A stretch of DNA of 64,000 nt from Fumia sp045121595 (GTDB lineage: Bacteria > Bacillota > Clostridia > Oscillospirales > Ruminococcaceae). A model generated the notes under the pieces. The model was not told the origin of the DNA. It worked only from the letters and a program-made list of their open reading frames with translations, and made no database searches. Positions 1 to 8,176 of the stretch are shown here, in pieces (position 1 is the stretch's first letter; every line of letters starts with the position of its first letter). The DNA lies in contig JBGVGI010000012.1 in the NCBI GenBank assembly GCA_045121595.1, positions 186,001 to 250,000 of the forward strand, in the 5' to 3' direction. The position numbers and the translations under genes were made by a program.

Positions 1-732
1 GCAGCAATCGGTATCACAGAGGGTACCACCCGTGATATTGCAATAATCTCAAGGGTAAACAAACCTGTCTGTTTTAAAATTACTGCCTTTGAACGTGACC
101 CATTCGGCAGAACGGTTGCAATTCTTTCAAGAAAAAAGGCGCAGATTGAGTGTAAAGAAAAATACTTGTTACACTTAAAGCCGGGTGACGTTATAGATGC
201 AAAAGTCACCCATTTAGAGCAGTTTGGCGCATTCGTGGATATCGGGTGCGGTATTGTTTCCCTTATCCCTATTGATATGATTTCAGTTTCAAGAATTTCT
301 CATCCGAAAGACCGATTTTACATAGGTCAGAAAATCAAAGCGGTTGTCAAAAGCATTGATAAGGATAAAATTTCCCTTACCCACAAAGAGCTTCTCGGAA
401 CCTGGGAAGAAAACACTGAAAACTTCTTACCCGGTGAAACGGTAAGCGGAATTATCCGTTCGGTTGAAGATTACGGCATTTTTGTCGAACTGACACCCAA
501 CCTTGCAGGACTTGCAGAGCTCAAAGAAGACGTAACCCCTGGTCAACAAGCAAGTGTTTTTGTCAAAAGTATGATTCCTGATAAAATGAAGGTAAAGCTT
601 ATTATCGTTGACTCTTTTGACGAAAAGTGCAGTCATCCCGAATTAAAATATTACGTATACGATGATCATATTTCGAGTTGGCGGTATTCCCCACCTGAAA
701 GTGAAAAGATAATCGAAACAATCTTTGAATAA
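1..732 (+). CDS. S1-domain RNA-binding protein, 5'-truncated by the window edge
   Basis: The frame is open from base 1, so the start lies outside the window; 243 codons are visible. Two S1-type OB folds can be seen. The first begins around visible residue 59 (LKPGDVIDAKVTHLEQFGAF) and the second about 85 residues later (FLPGETVSGIIRSVEDYGIF). Upstream residues (AIGITEGTTRDIAI) belong to another domain and do not look like S1. S1 repeats bind single-stranded RNA; such proteins in Clostridia resemble ribosomal protein S1 but are often separate small paralogues. Multi-S1 architecture is clear, the exact cellular role is not. It ends in a strong terminator shared with the convergent peptidase gene. 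Confidence 0.8.
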   Translation, partial: AAIGITEGTTRDIAIISRVNKPVCFKITAFERDPFGRTVAILSRKKAQIECKEKYLLHLKPGDVIDAKVTHLEQFGAFVDIGCGIVSLIPIDMISVSRISHPKDRFYIGQKIKAVVKSIDKDKISLTHKELLGTWEENTENFLPGETVSGIIRSVEDYGIFVELTPNLAGLAELKEDVTPGQQASVFVKSMIPDKMKVKLIIVDSFDEKCSHPELKYYVYDDHISSWRYSPPESEKIIETIFE

Positions 733-735
733 ATT

Positions 736-761
736 AAAGGGAACGCTTATGCGTTCCCTTT
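736..761. terminator. Bidirectional intrinsic terminator
   Basis: An 11-bp perfect stem (AAAGGGAACGC / GCGTTCCCTTT) with a TTAT loop lies between the S1 gene and the convergent M14 peptidase gene. The A and T flanks allow it to work both ways. The stop codon of the minus-strand gene lies in the loop. Confidence 0.85.
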
Positions 762-1799
762 ATCATATTCGTTTAAAGCTTTTGCAAATGCTTTTCCAAG
801 ATTTACAGCCTTTTCGCCGTCGAAAATATTATCCTTTGTACCAAAATAAGTAGTTTCAAAAGAAAATGACATCTTTGCCTTTCCGACGTCATTCATATAG
901 CAGCAGCTTGTGTCTGCTTTTGAAGTGTTCCAGAGATAATCGGGAGGCATATTATTTTCTTTTTTGTATTTAAGGGTAGTTTCATCAACATATTTTTCTA
1001 AAATTTCGGCAAAACGATTGTATTCGGGCATCTGATATTCCCTTTTAAGGCACATAAAGACAGTATCACTCTCATCACCAAAATGCCACGGAGAATGAAA
1101 ATCAAACGCATAAAGAATACCTTTATCTGCGATTTCCCTGATAGCTTTTACTTCGGGGTGAATGGATTCTCCACCTTTTATATAGTCCTGATTGTGGTCG
1201 TGAGGAATTCTTACCTTACCCTGGTCGCCTTCGATAACACCATCAAAGTCCACAAAAGGCACGACGATAAATTTCACATCAGGCAAAGGATTTTTGGTAA
1301 GTTCTTTCAAAACACCTTCTAAAACGTAGTTACCTGTTGATTCACAGGCATGATGTCTTGCCATTAAAAGAACTGTTCTCTCCCCTTCTCCAAAGGTAAC
1401 AAAAGGTACGCTTCTTCCCTTTTTTGTCTTGCAAAGTTCTTTGATTTCCAAATTAAGTTCCTTCGCAAGACGATAAAATCTGTCAGGATGATAAAGCATA
1501 CTGTGGGCAAAATAAACCTTGCCTTCATTCTCCTTAAAAGCGTATGTAAAGGAGTTTTCTTCACACCTTCCAAGCCATTCCCAGTTTTCAAGGTCGTGAC
1601 TTACCGCAGGTCCGTAGTACCCGAGTCTTATTGGAGGAAACTCAAACCTTACAGTTTCCCCTTCGGCATCTTCCACACAGAAAGCCCAGTAAAACCAATC
1701 TCTCGGAGTATCACGAAGCTCGTTATCAAGTTTAAAAACGTTTCCGTTTTGCTCTAAAACTTTAATATTTCCGCCAAGAAAATCCTTATGAATTATCAC
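747..1799 (-). CDS. M14-family zinc carboxypeptidase
   Basis: A metallocarboxypeptidase of about 350 residues with an N-terminal beta-rich domain and a C-terminal M14 catalytic domain. Visible zinc and catalytic signatures are HHACES (HxxE zinc ligands), the later FDFHSPWH (third zinc histidine) and SFSFETTYFG (catalytic Glu). I chose the GTG at 1799 because AAGGAAGGTGAT sits just upstream; an open frame continues further 5' but without a ribosome site. No signal peptide is apparent, so it probably trims peptides, perhaps muropeptides, in the cytoplasm. It is convergent with the S1 gene and is followed on the other side by the ctpA unit. Confidence 0.85.
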   Translation of the reverse strand: MIIHKDFLGGNIKVLEQNGNVFKLDNELRDTPRDWFYWAFCVEDAEGETVRFEFPPIRLGYYGPAVSHDLENWEWLGRCEENSFTYAFKENEGKVYFAHSMLYHPDRFYRLAKELNLEIKELCKTKKGRSVPFVTFGEGERTVLLMARHHACESTGNYVLEGVLKELTKNPLPDVKFIVVPFVDFDGVIEGDQGKVRIPHDHNQDYIKGGESIHPEVKAIREIADKGILYAFDFHSPWHFGDESDTVFMCLKREYQMPEYNRFAEILEKYVDETTLKYKKENNMPPDYLWNTSKADTSCCYMNDVGKAKMSFSFETTYFGTKDNIFDGEKAVNLGKAFAKALNEYDKGNA

Positions 1800-1876
1800 A
1801 AAATCACCTTCCTTCAAGAGAAATTTTATCAAAAAGCATTTATTCTGTCTATAAAGAAAATGCAAATATATATAAA

Positions 1877-1903
1877 AAAACTGCAGAAAAATTCTGCAGT
1901 TTT
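1877..1903 (-). terminator. Intrinsic terminator after ctpA-like gene
   Basis: A 12-bp stem (AAAACTGCAGAA / TTCTGCAGTTTT) immediately follows the S41 protease stop. On the minus strand the 3' arm runs into TTTTTTTAT, a typical U tract. Confidence 0.85.
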
Positions 1904-1906
1904 ATC

Positions 1907-3094
1907 TTATTTGGCCTTCAATACTTCCAAAGCTTTCATAAGCTGAGGGTCGGTGTTTTCATCAAGAGAAGCAAAGTTTAATTGTTGCTCGGTTGTGAGA
2001 GCTACTTCGTAGTCGGGTTTAACGCCGACGCCGTCAAAGTTAATTCCGCTTCCAGGGTTAAAATAAGCAATTGTCATTCTTATTGCAGATCCGTCCTCTA
2101 AAGGATATGCCGACTGCATAATACCTTTTCCGTAGGTAGTCTGTCCTACAAGTTCTGCCATCTTATAGTCACGAAGGTCTGCGGCAAAAAGCTCGGCCGC
2201 ACTTGCCGATTCGCCGTTTATAAGCACTACCATCGGCATATCAATAAACTCTGCATCGGAAGTAAAGGTATTTTTCACTTCGCCTTTTTTATTGATTTCG
2301 GAAACGATGTCACCTTCAGGGAGAAGATAATCAAGTACCTCAACGACACTATCCATAGTACCACCAAGATTGTTTCTGACGTCAAAAATAAGCCCAAGAG
2401 CATTTTTAGAACGTAAGTCGGATACTGCATATCTGAAATCGTTTACCGTAGTTTTGTCAAAGCCTCCGATTTTTATATATCCGTATTCTCCGATAAGACG
2501 GGAAGAAACTGTGGAAGTAGCATCACTTTTTCTCGTCAATTCAACGATTGAATCCTCGCCCTCGTGACGGATAGTGAGGGTAAGCTTGGTACCTTCTTCA
2601 CCCTTGATATTGGTAGAAGCCTGAGTATAACCTATAGTAAGAACGTCTTCCCCATTGACTGCAATAATAAGGTCTCCCTGCACGATTCCCGCCGTTTCAG
2701 CAGGTGACTCGGGCAAAACCTCTGTTACCATAATGTATCCGCTTTCATCCGTCTGTATGGTGGCGCCTATGCCAACGAGAGTACCGTCATTTTTTTCCTG
2801 AAAGTTTTTATACTCTTCCTGATTCATATAATCGGCGTATCTGTCACCGATGCCATCCATATAGCCCTCGGCGATACTGTCAAGCAAAGCTTCTTCGTCA
2901 ATTTCGCCCAGATACTGGTTACGAACGTAAGTATCGATTTCAGAAAGCTTTTTATAAAGTTGTTCACGCTCTTCGATATTTGAAATCTTTGAATTAAAAA
3001 TCCCTAAAGAAAAGAACATTGTAAGGGTAAACACAACTGCCGCCGTGATTGCCATAAAGCATATAGCAATTCCTATTGAGATTTTTTTGTTCAT
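1907..3094 (-). CDS. S41 carboxy-terminal processing protease (CtpA/CtpB-like)
   Basis: Membrane-anchored serine protease of 395 residues. Residues 7-31 form a signal anchor, a PDZ domain covers roughly 105-190, and the S41 catalytic core follows. The motif NGESASAAE and the later YGKGIMQ put Ser298, Lys323 and Gln327 at the 25- and 4-residue spacing of the CtpB Ser-Lys-Gln triad. The start has a good ribosome site (CGAGGTGGTTTA). It is last in the minus-strand order ftsE-ftsX-M23 hydrolase-ctpA, although a terminator-like hairpin separates it from the M23 gene. In the family such proteases cleave envelope or sporulation signalling proteins outside the membrane; a role in controlling the neighbouring wall hydrolase is an inference. 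Confidence 0.92.
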   Translation of the reverse strand: MNKKISIGIAICFMAITAAVVFTLTMFFSLGIFNSKISNIEEREQLYKKLSEIDTYVRNQYLGEIDEEALLDSIAEGYMDGIGDRYADYMNQEEYKNFQEKNDGTLVGIGATIQTDESGYIMVTEVLPESPAETAGIVQGDLIIAVNGEDVLTIGYTQASTNIKGEEGTKLTLTIRHEGEDSIVELTRKSDATSTVSSRLIGEYGYIKIGGFDKTTVNDFRYAVSDLRSKNALGLIFDVRNNLGGTMDSVVEVLDYLLPEGDIVSEINKKGEVKNTFTSDAEFIDMPMVVLINGESASAAELFAADLRDYKMAELVGQTTYGKGIMQSAYPLEDGSAIRMTIAYFNPGSGINFDGVGVKPDYEVALTTEQQLNFASLDENTDPQLMKALEVLKAK

Positions 3095-3115
3095 TAAACC
3101 ACCTCGATTAAAGTT

Positions 3116-3142
3116 AAAGGCTCTATATATGATAGAGCCTTT
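3116..3142 (-). terminator. Terminator/attenuator between M23 hydrolase and ctpA
   Basis: An 11-bp stem (AAAGGCTCTAT / ATAGAGCCTTT) lies between the two minus-strand genes. The U tract is short (TTTAACTTT), so partial read-through into ctpA is likely. Confidence 0.6.
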
Positions 3143-3158
3143 TAAAGCAAAATATTCA

Positions 3159-4346
3159 TTAATATCTTACGTAGTTTGCAGGGTTCTGATGCTTACCGTT
3201 CACACGCACTTCATAATGCAGATGAGGTCCTGTAGAGTTACCCGTAGAACCTACGAGTGCTATGTTCTGACCCTGATGTACCTGCTGACCGATACTTACA
3301 AGAAGCTTACTTGCGTGAGCGTAAAGGGTTGAATATCCTCCACCATGGTCAACGATTACGTAGTTACCATAACTGTAATGGTTTGTTGCCTGAATAACCG
3401 TACCTGATGCAGATGCCACGATATTAGCACCAAACACACCGCCACCTGTAATATCCATACCGCTATGGAAACCTCCCCAACGTGAGCCGTAAGGAGAAGA
3501 AATTCTGCTGAACCCGGGTAACGGCCAGATAAGATTACTTGCAGAGAAGGTACTGTCAGCAGCAGAAGAACCATTTGCCTTATACCACGCCTGAAGTTCT
3601 GCTTCAACCGCTCTTTCTTCGGCAAGTACCGCGTCGCGGTTGCTTTCATACTTGTCTTTAAGTGCGTCATAGTCCTGCATAGCATCCTTACTCTTGGAAT
3701 ATGCTTTTGAAAGCTCGGACTGTGTGCTTTTTATATCTTCACGTTGAATGGTGATTTCCTGCTTACGCTTTTCAATAGCCACTTTTTCGGCTTCAACGTC
3801 GGCTTTTTCCTTTTCGATATCCGCTTTCTGGACACGAAGGTCCTCGATAAGCTTCTGGTCGTGAGCAGAAATTGCCTTCATCATCTCGATATTTGTAAGA
3901 AAATCCGAAAAGCTTTCGGCAGACAAAAGCATCTCAAAAGAAGAATTCTCACCCGCCATATACATAGAACGCATTCTTTTCTTGAAAGCATCATAGGTGT
4001 CTGTAATTTCAAGCTCTTTGTTTTCTATGTCTTTTGTTTTCTGGTCAATGAGATTATTCATCTCGGTAATATCTTCATTCAACGTAGAAATAGTCTGTTC
4101 AATAAGATTAATTTTTTTCTGATTAAGGGAAATCTGACTGTTAATTGACGCCTGTTTTTTCTTCTCGGCGTTAATCTGGCTGTTTACACTTGAAAGCTGT
4201 GCTTTTGCCTGATTAAGTCTTGTCTGGATTTCCTTCTGTCGTGCCTGAATATCACTTAAATCGTTTTGAGCTGAAACTGATATCAACGAAAAACCTAAAG
4301 TGAAAACAAGGCAGATGACAGTTATAACCGCCCAGATTTTTTTCAT
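3159..4346 (-). CDS. M23 peptidoglycan hydrolase with coiled coil (EnvC/PcsB-type partner of FtsEX)
   Basis: Secreted protein of 395 residues. It has a signal peptide (1-26), a long coiled coil from about 28 to 250 rich in Lys, Glu and Gln heptads, and a C-terminal LytM/M23 domain. HSGMDITGG and GPHLHYEVRVNG supply the zinc and catalytic histidines and the HxH motif. The start follows GGGAGGTGCAAA. It sits 16 bp downstream of ftsX, the arrangement seen for hydrolases or activators whose coiled coil docks on the FtsX extracellular loop (EnvC in proteobacteria, PcsB/CwlO in Firmicutes). Unlike activator-only EnvC, the M23 metal ligands appear intact, so it is probably an active endopeptidase for cell separation. 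Confidence 0.92.
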   Translation of the reverse strand: MKKIWAVITVICLVFTLGFSLISVSAQNDLSDIQARQKEIQTRLNQAKAQLSSVNSQINAEKKKQASINSQISLNQKKINLIEQTISTLNEDITEMNNLIDQKTKDIENKELEITDTYDAFKKRMRSMYMAGENSSFEMLLSAESFSDFLTNIEMMKAISAHDQKLIEDLRVQKADIEKEKADVEAEKVAIEKRKQEITIQREDIKSTQSELSKAYSKSKDAMQDYDALKDKYESNRDAVLAEERAVEAELQAWYKANGSSAADSTFSASNLIWPLPGFSRISSPYGSRWGGFHSGMDITGGGVFGANIVASASGTVIQATNHYSYGNYVIVDHGGGYSTLYAHASKLLVSIGQQVHQGQNIALVGSTGNSTGPHLHYEVRVNGKHQNPANYVRY

Positions 4347-4362
4347 TTTGCACCTCCCAAAG

Positions 4363-5268
4363 TTAAACCTTAAGATGGCCTCTCATACATGCAAGGCTTC
4401 CAAGACCTCCGACTAAAATGCCTGAAAGCAAGAAAGCACCTAAAATTTTAAAAGCTATTTTTCCGAAAGGAACAAGACTTTCTGAAATTGAAGAAAGCCA
4501 GGTACCTGTATCGGTTGTGATGGCGTTAAAGAAGATATTATACCCTCCCCAGACTATAAAGAATGCCGCAATTGCCGCAAAAAGTCCGAGTGCAACACCT
4601 TCAACGAGGAAAGGAATTCTTACAAAGGTGTTATTAGCACCAACGTATTTCATAATACCAATTTCCTGACGTCTTGAGAAAATAGAAGCTCTTATAGTGT
4701 TGGTAACGATTACCAAAGAAACGATGATAAGTGCAGCAATAATAGCACCACCGAAGGTGTTCACCATACTTCTAACCCTTAAAAGAGTTTCACTCAAATC
4801 AGTAGGAGCATCAACCTTGAGAATATGTTCATACCCCTCAATTTCAGTAAGAATACTGTCAAGAAGTTCGGGTTTTAAAATCTTCGCTCTGAAAGATTCG
4901 GGAAGAAAATCGTTTTCCATTCCTTCCATAAGTCCTTCATCACCATCGAGGTATTTGTTGATAACGTCGTCCATTGCCTGATCTTTGGAAACGTAAGAAA
5001 CGTCACCCAAACCGTCAATATTTTTGAGTTTTCCTCTCAAAGTTACGTTGTAGCCTTCGGGAGCATCAAGCTCTAAGAACACAACGATTTCATTCTGTTC
5101 ACCGACAAACTTAACGACACTTTCCATATTGATACTTAAAAGTGAAGCAACACCGACAATGATAAGACAAGCCATCAAAGTACCTACGGAAGCAATTGTC
5201 ATCATACGGTTGGTCCAGAGATTTCTGATACCGCTTTTAACAAGATATCTGAAACTACTTGCTCTCAT
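4363..5268 (-). CDS. ftsX: Cell-division ABC transporter permease FtsX
   Basis: FtsX-like protein of 301 residues. There is one transmembrane segment near 24-48, an extracellular domain from about 50 to 165, and three more segments around 170-197, 220-245 and 270-295. The central cytoplasmic stretch IFSRRQEIGIMKYVGANNTFVRIPFLVEG is represented by the family-typical RRQEIGIMKYVGA. The start overlaps the end of ftsE by 14 bp, showing translational coupling. FtsX does not transport; it relays ATP hydrolysis by FtsE to a periplasmic or wall hydrolase, here most likely the adjacent M23 protein. Confidence 0.96.
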   Translation of the reverse strand: MRASSFRYLVKSGIRNLWTNRMMTIASVGTLMACLIIVGVASLLSINMESVVKFVGEQNEIVVFLELDAPEGYNVTLRGKLKNIDGLGDVSYVSKDQAMDDVINKYLDGDEGLMEGMENDFLPESFRAKILKPELLDSILTEIEGYEHILKVDAPTDLSETLLRVRSMVNTFGGAIIAALIIVSLVIVTNTIRASIFSRRQEIGIMKYVGANNTFVRIPFLVEGVALGLFAAIAAFFIVWGGYNIFFNAITTDTGTWLSSISESLVPFGKIAFKILGAFLLSGILVGGLGSLACMRGHLKV

Positions 5269-5944
5269 AACTGCCTCCTACAATACCGTCGTAAACTACC
5301 TGACCCGATTCAATATTAATAGTTCTTCCACCGAAATATTTTACCATATCGTGTTCGTGAGTAACCATAAGTACAGTTGTACCGCAGTTGTTGATAGCCT
5401 TGAGCATCTCAACGATTTCATAAGAAAGTGCGGGGTCGATATTTCCCGTAGGCTCGTCGGCGATAATAAGCGGTGGGTCGTTTACAAGCGCTCTTGCCAA
5501 AGCTACCCTTTGCTGTTCACCGCCCGACACCTGATGCGGATACATTCTTGCTTTATGTTTAAGTCCCATAAGGTCTAAAACGTAAGGCACCTGATGACGG
5601 ATTTCCTTTGTAGGTGCGTCAATCGCACGCATCGCAAAGGCTACGTTGTCATAGATAGTCATACTGTCAATAAGTCTGAAATCCTGGAAAACAACGCCGA
5701 TACTTCTTCTGAATTTCGGAATTTCTTTTTCTTTAAGTTTATTAAGGTTATATCCGTTGACGATAACCTGACCACCTGAAGCTTTTTCTTCACGGAGCAA
5801 AAGCTTTAAAATGGAGCTTTTACCTGCACCTGAAGAACCTACTATAAAAGCAAACTCACCATTATTGATTCGAAGATTGACATTTTTAAGTGCATCTTCC
5901 TTTGCGTCGTTGTAACGGAAAGAAACATCAATCAGATCGATCAT
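5255..5944 (-). CDS. ftsE: Cell-division ATP-binding protein FtsE
   Basis: ABC ATPase of 229 residues with Walker A GSSGAGKSS, Q-loop VVFQDFRLID, signature VSGGEQQRVALARAL, Walker B LIIADEPTGN and the switch histidine in MVTHEHDM. The VFQDFRLI stretch and the ftsX neighbour place it in the FtsE branch rather than the LolD or MacB branches. It is the first gene of the ftsEX-M23 unit. A regulator gene and terminator-like inverted repeats lie just upstream, so it probably has its own promoter in that 80-bp gap, which I could not assign. Confidence 0.96.
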   Translation of the reverse strand: MIDLIDVSFRYNDAKEDALKNVNLRINNGEFAFIVGSSGAGKSSILKLLLREEKASGGQVIVNGYNLNKLKEKEIPKFRRSIGVVFQDFRLIDSMTIYDNVAFAMRAIDAPTKEIRHQVPYVLDLMGLKHKARMYPHQVSGGEQQRVALARALVNDPPLIIADEPTGNIDPALSYEIVEMLKAINNCGTTVLMVTHEHDMVKYFGGRTINIESGQVVYDGIVGGSYESK

Positions 5945-5985
5945 AATACCACCCTTTCACAAACGCCCATTTTTTCTAAAACGAT

Positions 5986-6006
5986 GGGCAGGTATATTAC
6001 CTGCCC
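5986..6006 (-). terminator. Terminator after the PucR-type regulator
   Basis: A 9-bp stem (GGGCAGGTA / TACCTGCCC) with a 3-nt loop, flanked by a second, longer GCCCAT/ATGGGC pairing (5966-5989). On the minus strand it is followed by a moderate T-rich stretch. It separates the regulator from ftsE. Confidence 0.6.
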
Positions 6007-6023
6007 GTATCTTTTCTCTGTAA

Positions 6024-7109
6024 TCAGAATTTCATAGGATTAGCAGTAAGATACTTTTTAACCATTAACGCAATCTTGAATACAATCGCATGATCAAATT
6101 CTCTGAGGTCCAATCCCGTGAGTTTTTTAATTTTTTCAAGACGGTAAACCAAAGTGTTTCTGTGCACGAAAAGTTTCCTTGAAGTTTCGGAAACGTTAAG
6201 GTTGTTTTCGAAGAACTTGTGAATTGTGAAAAGTGTTTCGTGGTCAAGAGAATCAATGGAACCTGTCTTGAAAACTTCTCTTAAAAAAGTTTCACACAAG
6301 GTAGTGGGAAGCTGATAAATAAGTCTTGCAATACCTAAGTTATCGTAGCTTACGATAGTTTCTTCGGTATCGAATACCTTACCTACTTCCAGAGCAATCT
6401 GAGCTTCCTTAAAGGAACGTGCAAGTTCCTTGATACCCATAACGCCCGTGCCGATACCGACAACGGCTTTGGTGTAAAACTCAGAACTTAACGTATCAAT
6501 AATCGAACGTGCAAGTTTTTCGAGGTCTTTAGATTCAATTCCCACTTTTGTTTCTTTAATAAGTACGATATCTGTTTCGCTGATATTAAATACAAAATCT
6601 TTCTGTTTATCGGGGAAGAGGTTCTGAATGACTTCGTAAGCTGAAACGTCGTTTGAAGATACAACACGGATAAGCAAAGCAACACGGTTTACGTCTACGT
6701 TGAAATGCAGTTCACGTGCCTTAATGTAAATATCACCGGGGAGAATGTTGTCAAGAACTACGTTTTTGATGAAATTGTTGCGGTCGTACTTTTCATCATA
6801 GTACTGTTTAATGCTCGAAAGTGAAATAGAAAGAAGCTGCGCATAGCGGGAAGCCGTTTCATCCACACCTTCAACAAAAACCGCATAATCGGCTTTCATG
6901 TGAGGACCAAAAGGTTTGTAGGTGTATCCGTCGCGCACAAATACGTCGTGTGATTCACCGAAATCAACTGCATAATAATCACTGGTACTTCCTATCTTGG
7001 AAAGGTCACTACAAGCGATAATAGCAGAAGTTTCATCTACCACACCGATAACGCGGTCGATAGCATCTCTCATCTGATGGACAACACCCTGAAAAAGACG
7101 ATTTGACAT
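6024..7109 (-). CDS. PucR/CdaR-type transcriptional regulator
   Basis: Protein of 361 residues. The C-terminus carries the PucR helix-turn-helix domain (LNVSETSRKLFVHRNTLVYR followed by LEKIKKLTGLDLR, about 300-350), which is diagnostic of this family. A CdaR GGDEF-like middle domain covers roughly 120-280. The N-terminal ~110 residues look like a sensor domain. Family members respond to purines, sugar diacids or other small molecules, usually as activators. It is a single-gene unit with its own promoter at 7181-7209 and no obvious target nearby; ftsEX downstream is unlikely to be its target. Regulator assignment is firm, ligand unknown. Confidence 0.85.
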   Translation of the reverse strand: MSNRLFQGVVHQMRDAIDRVIGVVDETSAIIACSDLSKIGSTSDYYAVDFGESHDVFVRDGYTYKPFGPHMKADYAVFVEGVDETASRYAQLLSISLSSIKQYYDEKYDRNNFIKNVVLDNILPGDIYIKARELHFNVDVNRVALLIRVVSSNDVSAYEVIQNLFPDKQKDFVFNISETDIVLIKETKVGIESKDLEKLARSIIDTLSSEFYTKAVVGIGTGVMGIKELARSFKEAQIALEVGKVFDTEETIVSYDNLGIARLIYQLPTTLCETFLREVFKTGSIDSLDHETLFTIHKFFENNLNVSETSRKLFVHRNTLVYRLEKIKKLTGLDLREFDHAIVFKIALMVKKYLTANPMKF

Positions 7110-7146
7110 AATTTTCTACCCCTTTTTACGTCATAAAGTTTTAAAA

Positions 7147-7166
7147 TTTTTGTGCAATTTACCATT
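7147..7166 (-). promoter_or_regulatory. Copy of the GGTAAATTTGCGCAAA-like motif
   Basis: The minus strand reads GGTAAATTGCACAAAAA in the 5' UTR of the regulator gene, just downstream of its promoter. Close relatives occur upstream of the YabE-like gene (two copies) and of the enolase-superfamily operon. It may be a repressor operator; this is inferred from recurrence alone. Confidence 0.35.
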
Positions 7167-7180
7167 AATTTGGTCATTAC

Positions 7181-7209
7181 ATTATACATCTTAACACTTT
7201 TTTAGTAAA
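7181..7209 (-). promoter_or_regulatory. Sigma-A-type promoter of the PucR-type regulator
   Basis: TTTACT and TATAAT boxes with 17-bp spacing on the minus strand, about 70 bp upstream of the start codon. The rest of the 275-bp gap (7210-7356) is AT-rich and shows no gene. Confidence 0.6.
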
Positions 7210-7356
7210 AAAGCAAGAAAAATTAGCAAATTTTTTTGTAATTTTTTCGGAAAAACACGAAAAGGTTACAAAATGATTACAATTTGTTATCTATATAGTA
7301 TCATACCTTGCCCTTTTAATTGTTAATAAACACTGAATTTTTTGTATAAAAATAAA

Positions 7357-7382
7357 AAAAGCGACGTTAAAACGTCGCTTTT
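7357..7382. terminator. Terminator of the trpXYZ-type operon
   Basis: A 12-bp stem (AAAAGCGACGTT / AACGTCGCTTTT) with A-rich and T-rich flanks directly follows the minus-strand ATPase gene. Confidence 0.85.
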
Positions 7383-7384
7383 CA

Positions 7385-8176
7385 TTAATCCAGTATCATT
7401 TTATCAGTAAAGCTATCGTTTGAAGTAGCGGAGTAAAGAGCCATCAGTTTTTCAACTGTCATATTCTTTCTCTCTTCCCCTTCAAGCATCATCAGCACCT
7501 TACCCTGACTCATAACGAGTGTCTTGTTACCATACTCCAGAGCATTTTTAATGTTATGAGTAATCATAAGTGTTGTGATGTTATGTTCCTTTACCACTTC
7601 ATCGGTAAGGCGCATAACCTGTTCTGCAGTTTTGGGGTCCAGGGCTGCGGTATGCTCATCGAGTAACAAAAGTGAGGGTGTAACGATAGTCGCCATAAGC
7701 AGAGTAACCGCCTGACGCTGACCGCCCGATAAAAGTCCCATAGGAGTTTTAAGTCTTGTTTCAAGTCCTAAATTTAAGCTTTTAAGCTTTTCAATAAAAA
7801 ATGCTTCATCCTTCTTTTTAACTCCAAGAGAAAATCCTCTTTTCTTACCTCGGCTGTAAGCAAGACCTAAGTTTTCCTCAATGGTCATATTGGGCGCAGT
7901 ACCCTTAAGTGGGTCCTGAAAAAGTCTGCCTATTCTCTTTGCACGTTTGTGTTCTTTTAAAAAGGTAATATCCTTGCCATCTAAGAACACCTTGCCGTTA
8001 TCGGCTTCGTAAAAGCCTGAGATAACGTTTAAAAGGGTGGATTTACCCGCACCGTTCGAGCCGATTACGGTAACGAAGTCACCTTTTTCGATGTTTAAGT
8101 TTACGTCCTGTAAAGCACGTCTTTCATTAGGAGTATTCGCGTTGAAAGTTATATTTACGTTTTCAAGTTTAAGCAC
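7385..8176 (-). CDS. trpZ: Predicted tryptophan ABC transporter, ATP-binding protein
   Basis: ABC ATPase of 263 residues with Walker A GSNGAGKST, signature LLSGGQRQAVTLLMA, Walker B LLLLDEHTAALD and the His-switch MITHNIKNAL. The DEHTAALDPKTA variant is typical of the COG1101 ATPases paired with COG2984/COG4120 partners. It starts with GTG behind GGAGGACTCGCC and overlaps the permease gene by 8 bp. Comparative studies named such T-box-controlled transporters TrpXYZ. Here the UGG specifier of the leader supports tryptophan as substrate. The family alone cannot fix the ligand. Confidence 0.8.
   Translation of the reverse strand: MLKLENVNITFNANTPNERRALQDVNLNIEKGDFVTVIGSNGAGKSTLLNVISGFYEADNGKVFLDGKDITFLKEHKRAKRIGRLFQDPLKGTAPNMTIEENLGLAYSRGKKRGFSLGVKKKDEAFFIEKLKSLNLGLETRLKTPMGLLSGGQRQAVTLLMATIVTPSLLLLDEHTAALDPKTAEQVMRLTDEVVKEHNITTLMITHNIKNALEYGNKTLVMSQGKVLMMLEGEERKNMTVEKLMALYSATSNDSFTDKMILD

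Noticed and set aside
3356..3685. 109-residue minus-strand frame inside the M23 gene
   Set aside because: It is a frame shadow of the coiled-coil and LytM coding sequence.
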